From positions 176,845-214,677 of the forward strand of contig WELA01007202.1 in NCBI GenBank assembly GCA_009602735.1: a DNA stretch of 37,833 nucleotides. Direction: 5' to 3'. Origin of the DNA: Mesotaenium endlicherianum (Eukaryota > Streptophyta > Zygnematophyceae > Zygnematales > Mesotaeniaceae). The notes beneath the pieces were generated by a model. The model searched no databases. It had not been told where the DNA came from and was given only the letters and a program-made list of their open reading frames with translations. This document shows positions 1 to 9,878 of this stretch, in pieces (positions within the stretch are counted from its first letter, which is position 1; each line of letters opens with the position of its first letter). The position numbers and the translations under genes were made by a program.

Positions 1-2
1 CC

Positions 3-200
3 GACCCTGAGGAATATGAGGTCGATGAGATTTTAGACGCTCGCTCGGTCCGTCGATCGTCTAAATATGTCATGAAGTACCTCATCCGATGGAAGGGTTA
101 CGATGCCTCTGGGGACATTTGGGAGTTTAAGGACCACTTGACCAATACCAAAGGGGCGTTGAAACGGTTCCACCTTCGGGACGCTGGAGTCCCTCCATAA
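3..200 (+). CDS. Ty3/gypsy polyprotein C-terminus (chromodomain), partial
   Basis: This is the last 65 codons of a retrotransposon pol, open from the window edge to a TAA at 198-200. The peptide has the chromodomain pattern: an acidic entry strand (EYEVDEIL), then YLIRWKGY, then a W-E-F-x-D-H-L segment and a basic helix. Chromodomains at the end of chromovirus integrases bind modified histone tails and steer integration. The rest of the element lies left of the window. It shares strand with the downstream ORF at 459-2144 and the LTR at 2258-2976, so all three probably belong to one element. The family call is firm; the exact lineage is not determined. Confidence 0.85.
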   Translation, partial: DPEEYEVDEILDARSVRRSSKYVMKYLIRWKGYDASGDIWEFKDHLTNTKGALKRFHLRDAGVPP

Positions 201-458
201 CTGTCATTTCAGTTGACACGGGAAGGTGACAGGCGATCCTGTCTCCATTTAAGTTGAAGGGGAAAATATATGACAGTTAGTGAGCGAGAGCGATAAAAAC
301 ACACTCATACGTTTATGTGTAGCGCATCGCAACTACGTCAATTTTTAGCAATCATCCTGTAAGGTAAACAGCAGCGAAGCCACTATACTAAATACTAACA
401 TACTTCCTGCAATCCCTATGACAAAGGTCCATATCCTACTAACTTGTGCCCTGGTTAC

Positions 459-2144
459 ATGTGCAGGATGGCGCCCACCACACAAAAGGAGGACAGAAAG
501 CGCAAGGCAGAAGAAGCCAGGAGGACAATGGAGCAATACCAGAAGGAGCTGGCGGCGACGTCCCTCACCAGGAGAGAACAAGAAAGGGTCCGCAAACAAC
601 AAGAGGCGGCAGAAGAGGCACAGAGGAAGAAGGATCAGGAAGCGGAAAACCTCAGGAAGGCTGAGGAGGAGAGACAGAAGAAACAGCAAGAAGAAGCGGC
701 AGCGGCAGAAGAGGAGAAAAGAAAAAAGATTGAAGCGGACAGACAGAAGAGCTTGGCCACTTACAGGTATACTGTGGTGGGTGGCCAAAACTTCGATAAC
801 CTGAAGGAAGCATTGCTGGCAGCCCAGGAGATCAACAGGCTGGAACAGACAACACTGCTACAGAAGGAAGGAGCTACAGCACTGGACAGGTACATCGAGA
901 CACACACCGGCGTGGTCCTTTACGAAGATTATGCTAAGATGGTGGGCTATACAGCAGAGCAGGCCCGGTATCTCGCAGATGATTCAGAGGACAAGCCGGT
1001 CCCCATACCGGGAATAGTGGGAGATCAGAGACTCATCCGGATGGTGAGCATGCGGCCCGATAGCTTTAAGGATACGGTATTCTACCTCACACTCCTGCCA
1101 GCTTACAATGAAGTTGAGAGAAGGAGCTGGGAGTACTTGGCCAGGGAAGCAGGACAGCAGATGTTCTCTCCCCACTGGTTCCCGTGTAAACTGAGGAAGG
1201 CTGAGCACGGACCCCAGTACTACCAGCAGCCAACAGACTGGAGGTGGATGACCGTCACAAATAAGAAGCAGGAGTGTGACCGAGCCCAACCGGATGACTT
1301 CCACTATGGCCTAGACGGCTATCTCATCCTACCACCTCACATTGCCCCTTGGGACCCCAGGCTGAATGGATGCCTGAGCAATATGAATGCAGAGACCAAG
1401 GAACATAGGAGGAGGGGAAGAGACTACTTCTCTAAGGGAAAGCATGCCTTTGTCAAATGGGCAAAGAATGCAGGCCGGATAGATATCAGTAGGCTGAAGG
1501 CCAAGCAACCTCCAGCGCGCCCTAAGAAAGGGAGGTCGGTAGACTACTCCATGTCTACTAGGGAGCAGGACGACTTAGTGGACGAGACCCCTACTCTCTC
1601 CGAGGAGGAGGATGAGGAGGATGAGGAAGAAGAACAAGGCAGAGGAGAAGCATCAGCAGCAGGTACTCAGGATACCCAGGGACAGGCAGTGGCACTTCCT
1701 AAAGAACCACGATCAGGTGTGTGGAATGTGATCCCCGTTATGGCGACAACTGGACCCCGCGCTCGCTCCCCCAGCCCACCTGCCCAAGCAGGGGAAGAAG
1801 CTGATCTGACTGTACTGGGCAGCAGACACAGACAGAAATCCCCAGAGGACAGGGGTGCCAGAAGAGGGACACGCGGGTGGGCCAGAGGTATGCCAGCCTC
1901 CCCCTCCGCTCAGGGGCATGTACCTCTAGCCAATGTATTTCAGCATCCTACTGGAATGCCTGTCTATGTGGGAATCAACACCCAAATAGTTGAAGAGCAG
2001 GCCACCATCCTCCGTTCTCCTCGAGGGCCAACTTTAGAGCAAACAGGGTTCTTTAGAAGGCCAGCTGACAGACCTAGAGGGCTGTCCAGATCTAGGTCCA
2101 GATCTCCGTCCCCTGATCCTGAAGCCCCAGGAACCACCCCTTAA
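459..2144 (+). CDS. Post-pol ORF of unknown function, coiled-coil protein
   Basis: A 561-residue ORF starts at ATG 459 (a second ATG follows at 468). I do not recognise the family. The first ~110 residues are Lys/Glu/Gln/Ala-rich and would form a long coiled coil. A ~250-residue globular-looking part with many aromatic residues follows. Then comes an acidic run (Glu/Asp, about residues 385-405) and a Pro/Ser/Arg-rich tail ending in RSRSRSPSP. There is no CCHC knuckle, no protease, RT or integrase motif, and no membrane segment. It lies between the chromodomain end of pol and the 3' LTR, where some retroelements carry an extra ORF. A splice acceptor-like TGTGCAG immediately precedes ATG 468, so a spliced message is possible. 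A PPT-like AAGTTGAAGGGGA lies at about 244-256 and another purine tract just before the LTR, so the segment may have been captured between them. The intact length suggests recent activity. Confidence 0.6.
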   Translation: MCRMAPTTQKEDRKRKAEEARRTMEQYQKELAATSLTRREQERVRKQQEAAEEAQRKKDQEAENLRKAEEERQKKQQEEAAAAEEEKRKKIEADRQKSLATYRYTVVGGQNFDNLKEALLAAQEINRLEQTTLLQKEGATALDRYIETHTGVVLYEDYAKMVGYTAEQARYLADDSEDKPVPIPGIVGDQRLIRMVSMRPDSFKDTVFYLTLLPAYNEVERRSWEYLAREAGQQMFSPHWFPCKLRKAEHGPQYYQQPTDWRWMTVTNKKQECDRAQPDDFHYGLDGYLILPPHIAPWDPRLNGCLSNMNAETKEHRRRGRDYFSKGKHAFVKWAKNAGRIDISRLKAKQPPARPKKGRSVDYSMSTREQDDLVDETPTLSEEEDEEDEEEEQGRGEASAAGTQDTQGQAVALPKEPRSGVWNVIPVMATTGPRARSPSPPAQAGEEADLTVLGSRHRQKSPEDRGARRGTRGWARGMPASPSAQGHVPLANVFQHPTGMPVYVGINTQIVEEQATILRSPRGPTLEQTGFFRRPADRPRGLSRSRSRSPSPDPEAPGTTP

Positions 2145-2242
2145 GGTGACAGGCTGAAAAGATAGTCAGTAAGGGAGGCTGGTCAGGGTCAGTTTCTTTA
2201 TTTAAAGCTTTTGCAGTTTAATGTTGTCGAGGCGACAACAAG

Positions 2243-2257
2243 TTAAGTTGGAGGGAT
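2243..2257 (+). other. Polypurine tract of the left-hand chromovirus
   Basis: The purine-rich AAGTTGGAGGGAT abuts the TGTAATGAATC start of the LTR. In LTR retrotransposons this RNase H-resistant tract primes plus-strand DNA synthesis. Confidence 0.6.
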
Positions 2258-2976
2258 TGTAATGAATCAGTATATTAGTGGATATAATATTCATTTAAAT
2301 ATAATAGTTAATTAAGTTCAGCCTGCTGAACTTTAGTTAATAATCAGTCTGCTGGACTTTACATAATTATCAGTTTAATGACTCGGCCGAAAGCAGCAGG
2401 CTGAAGTCAACTTAAGTCAGCTTGCTGACACATTCTTTGACAGCCAGCTGACTTCCGTACTCGGTAGCAGCGAACTGCCTTGATATGCATCTAAGTGCGA
2501 TATGCTAGATGAATGGCCAGATGACATCCCTATGATGGATGGCTATTCGGGATGATGGGAGATGGCGGTGGATTTGGTTAACCGAGGTCCTACCAACGTG
2601 GTTAACTCCCGGGTAGGCGGTGCCATCGCACTGACCGTTGAACAGTAAACTCATTCCATGTACATATGCTAGGCATTGCTCTCGAGTTCGGCATTCGGAA
2701 ACGAGGCCAACTCTCTTGTACAGCTTACTGAGAGAGATCTGAATCCAAGGCGAGAAGCCATTGATACGCACTGTCTTCTAACCTTGCTTATGCATGAGTT
2801 TACTGATTTGCATCATTGATGCTAGTTTACTCGCATTTGACTTACGAGTATTATTCCCTGCTAGTGTATTGTCCTTTGCCGTTTAACTAGTTAACGGAAA
2901 TACCATAAAGATTACTTGCTGATATAAAGATCTTTATTAATTGTTAATCGCCTATTTGGTAAGACGATTCATTTCA
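2258..2976 (+). repeat. 3' LTR of the left-hand chromovirus
   Basis: The 719-bp segment starts TGTAATGAATC and ends GATTCATTTCA, an inverted terminal repeat with one mismatch and the canonical TG...CA ends. It follows a polypurine tract and stops where the antisense gag homology at 2977 begins. Internally it carries repeated CAGYCTGCTG-type motifs at about 2318-2440. The other LTR of this element is outside the window, so the boundary rests on the terminal repeats and the junction with gag. Confidence 0.7.
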
Positions 2977-3824
2977 TTTGTCAAGTCGCGTAATTCCACT
3001 TCCTTTGCCACTTTGGGCTTGAGGCCAAAGATGTAGCGGTCAATCTTCTCCTCGAGAGACATGTTGGGGATCTCAAGAGTGAGGGCGTGAAATCTGGATG
3101 TATACTCTTGAACGGACGTCGTTTGCTTGAGATGGTGGAGCTTTCTTCGGGCAATCTTCTCCGCATTGATGGGCATGAATTGCTTCTTGAGGGCCTCACA
3201 AAAATCTGCCCATCTTGCATATAATGGTGGGGGCTCTTGGCCGAGCACGGGGTGCGCCATAGCGTGATATATAGCCGCTTGATAGTTACGCCACCATGAT
3301 GTTGCTGCTCCTTTAAGTAAGGTAACGGCAAAGGGAACGTAGTCCTCCACGGGTACTTCAAGGAACGCGAGGTACGTCTCCACTTGGTAAAGCCATAAAT
3401 TCAGGTTGGCACCTTTCCCGGGATTGAAAGTGTCGGGTTTGCCGGGCTTGATGAGTTTCCTTGCTCTTGTTGGCTCTTGTGGAGGCGCTTGAGCCGGGAC
3501 TGGATTTTGAGCATTGCTCGCAATAGGGGCAACCATGGCAGCCATAGCTTCTCTTGACGCTTGCACGGTTGCTTCATAGGTGGCCAAGCCCACTTGGTTG
3601 TGGACGGTCATTAGGAAGGCTGCCCACTCATTTGCGAGAACTCCTTGTGGTGGGGTCAACTTTGCTATAGCGGCTGCCACGGGATTTGACGGTGCTCCTC
3701 CTTGTGGTGCTTCTTGTTGTTGCAGATTTTCTTGAGTGGGCTCTCCCATCGGCGCTGGAGGGGGGTCTCTTGGAGAGGAAGGGCCTCCTTCGAAAGCTTG
3801 CCGTTGATCTTGAGGATCGGCCAT
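2977..3824 (-). pseudogene. Truncated Ty3/gypsy gag (second copy)
   Basis: Minus-strand gag opening with MADPQDQ, ~95% similar by eye to the complete gag at 15030-16019. It covers the Pro/Gln-rich N-terminus and the Retrotrans_gag core (WLYQVETYLAF, SWWRNYQAA, EYTSRFHAL, YIFGLKP). Homology stops near 2977, exactly at the end of the left-hand LTR, so an insertion cut the gene. The remainder should lie left of the window. It has only one copy of the 25-residue Pro/Gln unit that is duplicated in the 15-16 kb gag, so it is the ancestral form there. An unrelated short tail (ending RLTK) is read from LTR sequence. Confidence 0.85.
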
Positions 3825-3844
3825 CTTCTTGTGCTGCCAAAGTG

Positions 3845-3860
3845 CCTAGCTCCGATACCA
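3845..3860 (-). other. Primer binding site (initiator tRNA-Met type)
   Basis: On the minus strand TGGTATCGGAGCTAGG starts one base after the LTR end. It resembles the plant initiator tRNA-Met PBS (TGGTATCAGAGC-type) and matches the PBS at 16040-16055. Confidence 0.75.
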
Positions 3861-3861
3861 C

Positions 3862-4365
3862 TGTAGTGAAACAGATAGATAAAGTACTTAGTGAAATATA
3901 ATGCTTTACCTATTTCAAGACAAGGATTTTTGAACACAAGTGGTAGCTTCTTGAAAGAGAGATGGCTTCTTGAAAGCTAATATATTTTTGGAATTTGGCA
4001 AGTACAAAAGTGATTCTTGAATGTATTTCTATGTTCTAGCTCTTGTTTATATACTTGCTATATAAGTAATTTCTAGGAAGGTGCATGTTGATGTGTTGGC
4101 ACCCAACACATCCCAAAACTTGCCACCTCTTTCTAAAATAATGTACACATGTCCTTTTGACCTAAAAATGGCACATTTGACTTTTGCCACATAGAATTCT
4201 TCTAGGTCTTTTCTCTAACTTCAAAAATTCCTTAGAAGGTTCAAAGGACATGAACCAAGTCATTAGAGTATCTATTCACACTTGACTCCACACAATACTA
4301 CTTCATATATATTCAAAAACATTAAAATATATGCAGATTAATATATAATAACTCAAATCACTACA
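3862..4365 (-). repeat. 5' LTR of the truncated Ty3 element
   Basis: A 504-bp LTR of the family TGTAGTGATTTGAG...GTTTCACTACA, read on the minus strand. It directly precedes the PBS and gag at 2977-3824. It retains a ~20-bp segment (3974-3993) absent from the 483-bp LTRs at 9879 and 16057. Its outer end abuts the piggyBac remnant at 4366, so this element inserted into the transposase gene. Confidence 0.9.
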
Positions 4366-5704
4366 GCTATGACATTGAATCCCTTGCCAAGGTACACCAT
4401 GTACTAGAAGAATGACATTTTTGGTCCTGTAAAGTATCCTGCCTTCGGCAAATATATGTCTAGAGGTAGGTGGGTCCAGATCAAAGCATACTTGCATATT
4501 TTTTCTAATTCAAGCAGAGATATATTTCCTTATAAGTCTGGAGAGTATAAGTCCTGGCTGTGTCAGCCCTTCATAGATCTACTCAAAAGAACATTCAAGG
4601 AGCACTAGATTCCAGGTGTGGACGTGACAGTTGATGAGAGACTTATCCCAACTAGAAATAGGAGGTGTCCAGTCCGGGTCTATTGTCCTAAGAAGCCAAA
4701 CAAATTTGGCATTGAGTTGTTTACACTGGTTGACAGTGTGACTTATTACTGCTGGGACTTTGTAGTGTTTGACAAGGTCAAAAAACCTGGCAGGAATACT
4801 AGTGTTGTTTTGGAGATGGTCCGCACTTTGCCTGAGGGTCAGACTTACAACTTTGTGTTAGATAGAGGCATCACGAGTCTTGTACTTGTGAGAGTACTCT
4901 CAGAGCTTGGCCATGGAGCAACAAGAACAGATGTAAACAGAATGCACTATCCTACTAAGCAGCTGGTCTTAGACATACCTGCAAGAGAGAAAGAGGCGAA
5001 ACAAGGGTCTTTCATAGCGCTTGTGTCAGAGTGGCCTGAACAGATAGCTGTAGTGTGGCAGGACAAGAAGCCTGTGTATCTCTTGTCTAATTGTTGAGGT
5101 CTTACTGTGGTTGAGGTTGAGAGGAGACAGAAGGGAGGAGAGATTAAGGCCATACCTGCACCTGAGATTGTAAAGCACTATAACATGTACAAAGACGCGC
5201 TCGATCAGTTTGACAAGTTATGCTTGAGAGACAACTACTCTGTGGAGACTTGAGTAGGTAGCTAGAAAGTGGTGGCACCGCCTATATTGGAGCTTGTTTG
5301 ATGGTGCCATTGCTAATGCATACATATTGTATGAGCTGGCCCACCCTGGTGCTGACAGATACTTGTTCATGTTGCAAGTAGTGAGGGAGATGTCGGAGTG
5401 GGTACATCCTTGCGACAGGCAGACCAGGTCAAGTGCTGCAGGAGCTGCTGGAGAGCAGAGGTGGATTGGGAGGCACTTCCTTGACAAGGTGAAGAAAGGA
5501 GAAAGGGCAAGCTGTGAGGTGTGTAGTGCTAAATACTTTGACTTAGGAGCTGCAGCAAGGAAGAAGAACTGCCAGTTCATGTGTATACCTTGTAACGTGG
5601 CCTTCCATCCCACTCCCTGCTTTGAAATTTTTCACATCACCAAAAATATAGAACATCTAGATTGTGGTAGGAAGAGGTCGCCCATTGGTGCCCCTAAGCA
5701 ATAG
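4366..5704 (+). pseudogene. piggyBac-like transposase remnant
   Basis: A decayed DDE transposase of the piggyBac (DDE_Tnp_1_7) family. Readable pieces in order: YPAFGKYMSRGRWVQIKAYL (about 4435-4495); VDERLIPTRNRR with the first catalytic Asp; KPNKFGIELFTLVDS; VLDRGITS with the second Asp; GATRTDVNRMHYP; an IAVVWQDKKPVYLLS strand; YNMYKDALDQFDKL with the third Asp; KWWHRLYWSLFDGAIANAYILY; and a C-terminal Cys-rich finger (CEVC...CIPC...CFEIFH). All three catalytic aspartates can be placed. The gene is dead: in-frame stops include TAG 4606-4608, TGA 5095-5097 and further stops near 5250, and the reading frame changes near 5265. The N-terminus is missing because an LTR was inserted at 4365. No TTAA-bounded terminal repeats were identified. 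Confidence 0.85.
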
Positions 5705-6459
5705 CATGGATGATAGGTGCATGACTCTAAGACTGAATTTTTTTTTGCTCACACCATCTGCCATTGACCAGATTTCCGACGCGTCGGCCATGGAGCCATA
5801 TATCACAAGACTCATAATTTCTGCTTAACATATTTTTGGTGCTTTCATGTTTCAGAGTGCTTGTGTAGGGTGTTCTAAGTATGTCTGAACTTGTTTCAAT
5901 AATTTCCATCAAGAATTGCAAAAGTTATACACCAAACAATGAATCTGCATTATGCACTGCTAACTCTCCTTATGGGACCATTGACAAAAAACCTTGGTGT
6001 CAATTTGGGTCCCAAACTTTGGGCTGGTATGGCAGCCAAAATACTAAATGAATTGCATATCTGTAAAGTGCGGTGTCCTCCTTACATTAGGATGTATGCT
6101 GGAAAAATTCAGGACCTAAAATTCAGTTGTACTTTTCCAGAAGAAATGTACTTGTGGGACCTCACACGTGTGTTCCCCTTGTAGTACAAAAAAGTACATT
6201 AAAAAGTCCCGGAAAAATTGGAAGAAATACATTGCCAGATTGCTTACTCAAAGTAGATTCAATATATATATGGCTCTTATGTACCACATAAACGCTGATC
6301 TTAGAATGAGCATTCAAAAATAAGTTGTTGTGGTGTCCGTTTTGGTCCTATAGGCAGTAAAGCTAGTGTTAACAAAGACATTATGCTTATTCATACTTTT
6401 CTACGTCAACCTCTCACCTCTAGGAGGAAGGGCCATGTAACAGTGAAACTTGTAAGGCT
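5705..6459. other. AT-rich stretch without recognisable gene
   Basis: About 750 bases right of the piggyBac remnant. Only short unconvincing ORFs occur. It may include the 3' end of the transposon, but I see no clear terminal inverted repeat or target duplication. Confidence 0.5.
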
Positions 6460-6850
6460 TAGTCAAAATCGTTTTTTTCAAATATTCGAGAATTTGACGT
6501 GTGGGGTTGATTTTTATCTTCACATAAATTATATAAAATATTCTAGATATTCTAATTTAGGCGCGTTATGCTAAATCAAAACTTCTAGGTAATCTGGCCT
6601 GGTCGGCACTTCGCGTCATCCAAAATTTCGTAAAGATTCAACATCAGTCTCACGGCCCACATTGATTAATGCCGTAGATCGATTTGACGGTCGCGCTCAT
6701 TGCAAATCAACGACAGTTGTTGAACAAACCAGAGACTACTTCAATCTCCATAAATTCATAACTGTCTCAATACTTATCCGCATTTGACAAATTCGTATAA
6801 CAAAATGATCACAAATATGCCCTCTATCTTCCTATGATCTTCATGTCTTT
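6460..6850 (-). repeat. Degraded LTR fragment, same family as 21579-22331
   Basis: The reverse complement shares collinear blocks with the solo LTR at 21579-22331: CATTTTG...AAGTATTGAGA, GTTATRRATTT, GAGCGCGACCGTC, AGTGCCGACYAGG, ATTACCTAGAAGTTT and CACGTCA. Divergence is high and both ends are lost, so the boundaries are approximate. Confidence 0.6.
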
Positions 6851-6902
6851 TCTCAAGACGCGACGTCTTCGACGCAATCTGCAAATAAAGCCTCAACTTA
6901 CT

Positions 6903-7701
6903 CTTACAACGAGTTAAGTGAGCCTCCGACTCCCCAGTGTTGTCATTTGCATGGTAACCTTTCCACTCGACAAGGTACCCTTCAACAAGTCATTGAACCC
7001 TCTTGACTCGTCGATTGCCAAAAATTGCCTCCACTTCATACTCGAATACATCATGAATCTCAACTGGTGGTGGCGGTGCAGGTTGTCGCCTTGGATGTTC
7101 TTCATTTGAGTTGACGTATGACTGCAGGTTTCTTACATGGAACACATCATGAATACTTCAGTCTGAAGAAAGCTCCTTGTAGGCCACTAGATTTGCCTGC
7201 TTGAGCTCTAAAATATAGACGTGTAAAGCGTGCCTGTAGTCTCCTCTTGCCCGTGAAAAGTAGATTCTCCGTTGATAAGAGTACTTTGTCGTTGACGTGG
7301 TATGTCATCTCTCTCTGGTGCTTGCTAGCATGCTTGACTTGCTCTTCCTGCCCCTTTGGATTTGATGTCTTGGCCATGTCCCAAGTTTTGGCCATCTGCT
7401 CCATAAACGCTTGTGTAGTAGGAACCTGAGTTTCCTTGGCCTTCTTGAGCAAGATGTTCCCTAGATGATATTATTCTCTCCCATAAACCATAGTGGATGG
7501 TGACTGATTGGTGGATCCATGCATGGTATTTTTGTAGACAAACTCCAATCCTAGCAACTTCTTGTCCCACTCAGATGGATTTTCCATGGTAAAACTCCTG
7601 AGCACCTCGTGCGGAGTTCTACTGATTCCCTCACTTTGTCTGTCGATTTGAGGATGATAAGAAGTACTCATACTCAGCTTGGTGCTCCTCAAAGTAAACA
7701 A
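6903..7701 (-). pseudogene. Chromovirus integrase/chromodomain remnant
   Basis: Minus-strand remnant of a Ty3/gypsy pol C-terminus. From 7701 leftwards it reads MSTSYHPQIDRQSEG (the integrase core stretch carrying the catalytic Glu region), WDKKLLGLEFVYKN, then HVNDKVLLSTENL (GPY/F-type region). After frame changes come FHVRNLQSYV and a chromodomain (FEYEVEAIFG, then YLVEWKGY) ending near 6903. An internal TGA lies before the chromodomain core. The part from 7574 to 7701 is also the first segment of the 537-bp tandem array, so this remnant was present before the array formed. Confidence 0.75.
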
Positions 7702-9184
7702 TGATCATCAAAAGCTGCTAGTTAACCTTGGATCCTTATCTCAACCACTCACTTTTGGCAATCTATGTAATCTAAAAATGTAAGATTAATGGTCAGAATA
7801 GCCGTGCCACATCTGCTATGAAACGTTTCTGCTTTTCTCGAGGATCTTTGCTCGGTAGTCAAGAGAAGTTAATACTTTATGTAAAGAATCAACGGCAACT
7901 TTGCGTATTTCAAACACTTGAGAAGGCTGAGAAAAAAAACGTAAAGTTATAGAATGCGTGCTGTGGGAATTGCATTCACAACGACTCTTGCAAGTATATA
8001 TACTTGCACAACATGAGGTACTAAAGTACTTCGAGTCACCTTCTAAGACACTAGTTCATGTTCAACAAAAATCGGCGAACAGGCGCATCCTTTGGCTGGA
8101 TGTCCGAAACGATGGATTTTCCATGGTAAAACTCCTGAGCACCTCTTGCGGAGTTCTACTGATTCCCTCACTTTGTTTGTCGATTTGAGGATGATAAGAA
8201 GTACTCATACTCAGCTTGGTGCTCCTCAAAGTAAACAATGATCGTCAAAAGCTGCTAGTTAACCTTGGATCCTTATCTCAACCACTCACTTTTGGCAATC
8301 TATGTAATCTAAAAATGTAAGATTAATGGTCAGAATAGCCGTGCCACATCTGCTATGAAACGTTTCTGCTTTTCTCGAGGATCTTTGCTCGGTAGTCAAG
8401 AGAAGTTAATACTTTATGTAAAGAATCAACGGCAACTTTGCGTATTTCAAACACTTGAGAAGGCTGAGAAAAAAAACGTAAAGTTATAGAATGCGTGCTG
8501 TGGGAATTGCATTCACAACGACTCTTGCAAGTATATATACTTGCACAACATGAGGTACTAAAGTACTTCGAGTCACCTTCTAAGACACTAGTTCATGTTC
8601 AACAAAAATCGGCGAACAGGCGCATCCTTTGGCTGGATGTCCGAAACGATGGATTTTCCATGGTAAAACTCCTGAGCACCTCTTGCGGAGTTCTACTGAT
8701 TCCCTCACTTTGTTTGTCGATTTGAGGATGATAAGAAGTACTCATACTCAGCTTGGTGCTCCTCAAAGTAAACAATGATCGTCAAAAGCTGCTAGTTAAC
8801 CTTGGATCCTTATCTCAACCACTCACTTTTGGCAATCTATGTAATCTAAAAATGTAAGATTAATGGTCAGAATAGCCGTGCCACATCTGCTATGAAACGT
8901 TTCTGCTTTTCTCGAGGATCTTTGCTCGGTAGTCAAGAGAAGTTAATACTTTATGTAAAGAATCAACGGCAACTTTGCGTATTTCAAACACTTGAGAAGG
9001 CTGAGAAAAAAAACGTAAAGTTATAGAATGCGTGCTGTGAGAATTGCATTCACAACGACTCTTGCAAGTATATATACTTGCACAACATGAGGTACTAAAG
9101 TACTTCGAGTCACCTTCTAAGACACTAGTTCATGTTCAACAAAAACCGGCGAACAGGCGTATCCTTTGGCTGGATGTCCGAAAC
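7574..9184. repeat. Three-copy tandem array of a 537-bp unit
   Basis: Copies lie at 7574-8110, 8111-8647 and 8648-9184, each exactly 537 bp and almost identical. Copy 1 differs from the others at a few bases (e.g. CTCGTGCGG against CTCTTGCGG), and copy 3 at a few more. Each unit begins in integrase remnant sequence (reverse strand) and continues into ~400 bp of unrecognised DNA. A 76-residue ORF recurs on the plus strand (starts 7958 and 8495) but has no known domain; I regard it as a by-product. Each copy carries the 20-bp palindrome described separately. The array ends abruptly at 9185. Confidence 0.95.
7989..8008. repeat. 20-bp perfect palindrome, copy 1
   Basis: TGCAAGTATATATACTTGCA is its own reverse complement. 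It recurs unchanged at 8526-8545 and 9063-9082, one per 537-bp unit. Function unknown. Confidence 0.9.
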
Positions 9185-9878
9185 GAGCTGTTTGGCCGTT
9201 TTGCGATTACGCAACGGTTTCCGAAAAATCGTTCAACGCCAAACGGGCGTTTTCGCATTCACTCGACATTTCAAAAAGTTGCGACTGTTCGGTAGGTCAC
9301 GTACACGTACTTTTGACATGAATCGGGAGTTACAAGTAATTCTTTTGGCCTATTAAGCAGGTGTGAACGAATCAATCAAAAGACGAGGGTTCGAATCCCT
9401 TCGTATGCAAAGTGAACTTTACAATTATGTTTTTGTTTAATTCATGACTGTCGCAGAATTGCGTTGACGCAGCCAAGAGGTTGCGGATTCGATTCTGGTC
9501 AATGACTCCCTTGGATCACTTTGTTTGCTGTTTTCTTTCACTTTAACGATTGTTGTTATTTGAAAAATAGTGACAGTCATTATCCAAAATAATGAAAGTC
9601 AAAATAAATTCATTTATCCGTAATCAATTAACTAAATTGCGCATAACTTATCAAAGTAATTTTGTGATTAATTACACTATTCTTTTGCAAAGTATTTAAG
9701 AAGTGTCATTAATAAATTTGCCGGTCTTTTCACCAATTGACCGAAATCGGTCGGCACACGTGTGTAGCGATAAATTCTTTAAAAGCAATCTTTCAATGAA
9801 TCAAAAGTATAACGTATTTTAGGTAATTAAGAAAATATTTGAAATACGCCTAAAAAGCTCAGATCGTTACACTCCTCT
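9185..9878. other. Gene-free stretch with a tRNA-like B box
   Basis: No coding gene is visible. At 9389-9397 GTTCGAATC matches the polymerase III B box (GWTCRANNC). It sits in a tRNA T-arm-like stem-loop (9385-9401) about 40 bases after an A-box-like TGGCCTATTAAG. A weaker T-arm-like GGATTCGATTCTGG follows near 9485. No matching acceptor stem was found, so this is at most a tRNA-derived remnant. The last bases, ending at 9878, are the flank of the Ty3 insertion. Confidence 0.35.

Noticed and set aside
418..804. Overlapping basic ORF in another frame of 459-2144
   Set aside because: It is a frame-shifted reading of the Lys/Glu-rich coiled-coil codons; the longer frame has the sensible domain structure.
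7958..8725. 76-residue ORF repeated at 7958 and 8495 as a gene
   Set aside because: It recurs only because the 537-bp unit is duplicated, has no known domain, and overlaps integrase remnant sequence.
9337..9410. Functional tRNA gene
   Set aside because: The T-arm is good but no matching 7-bp acceptor stem or anticodon arm could be placed.
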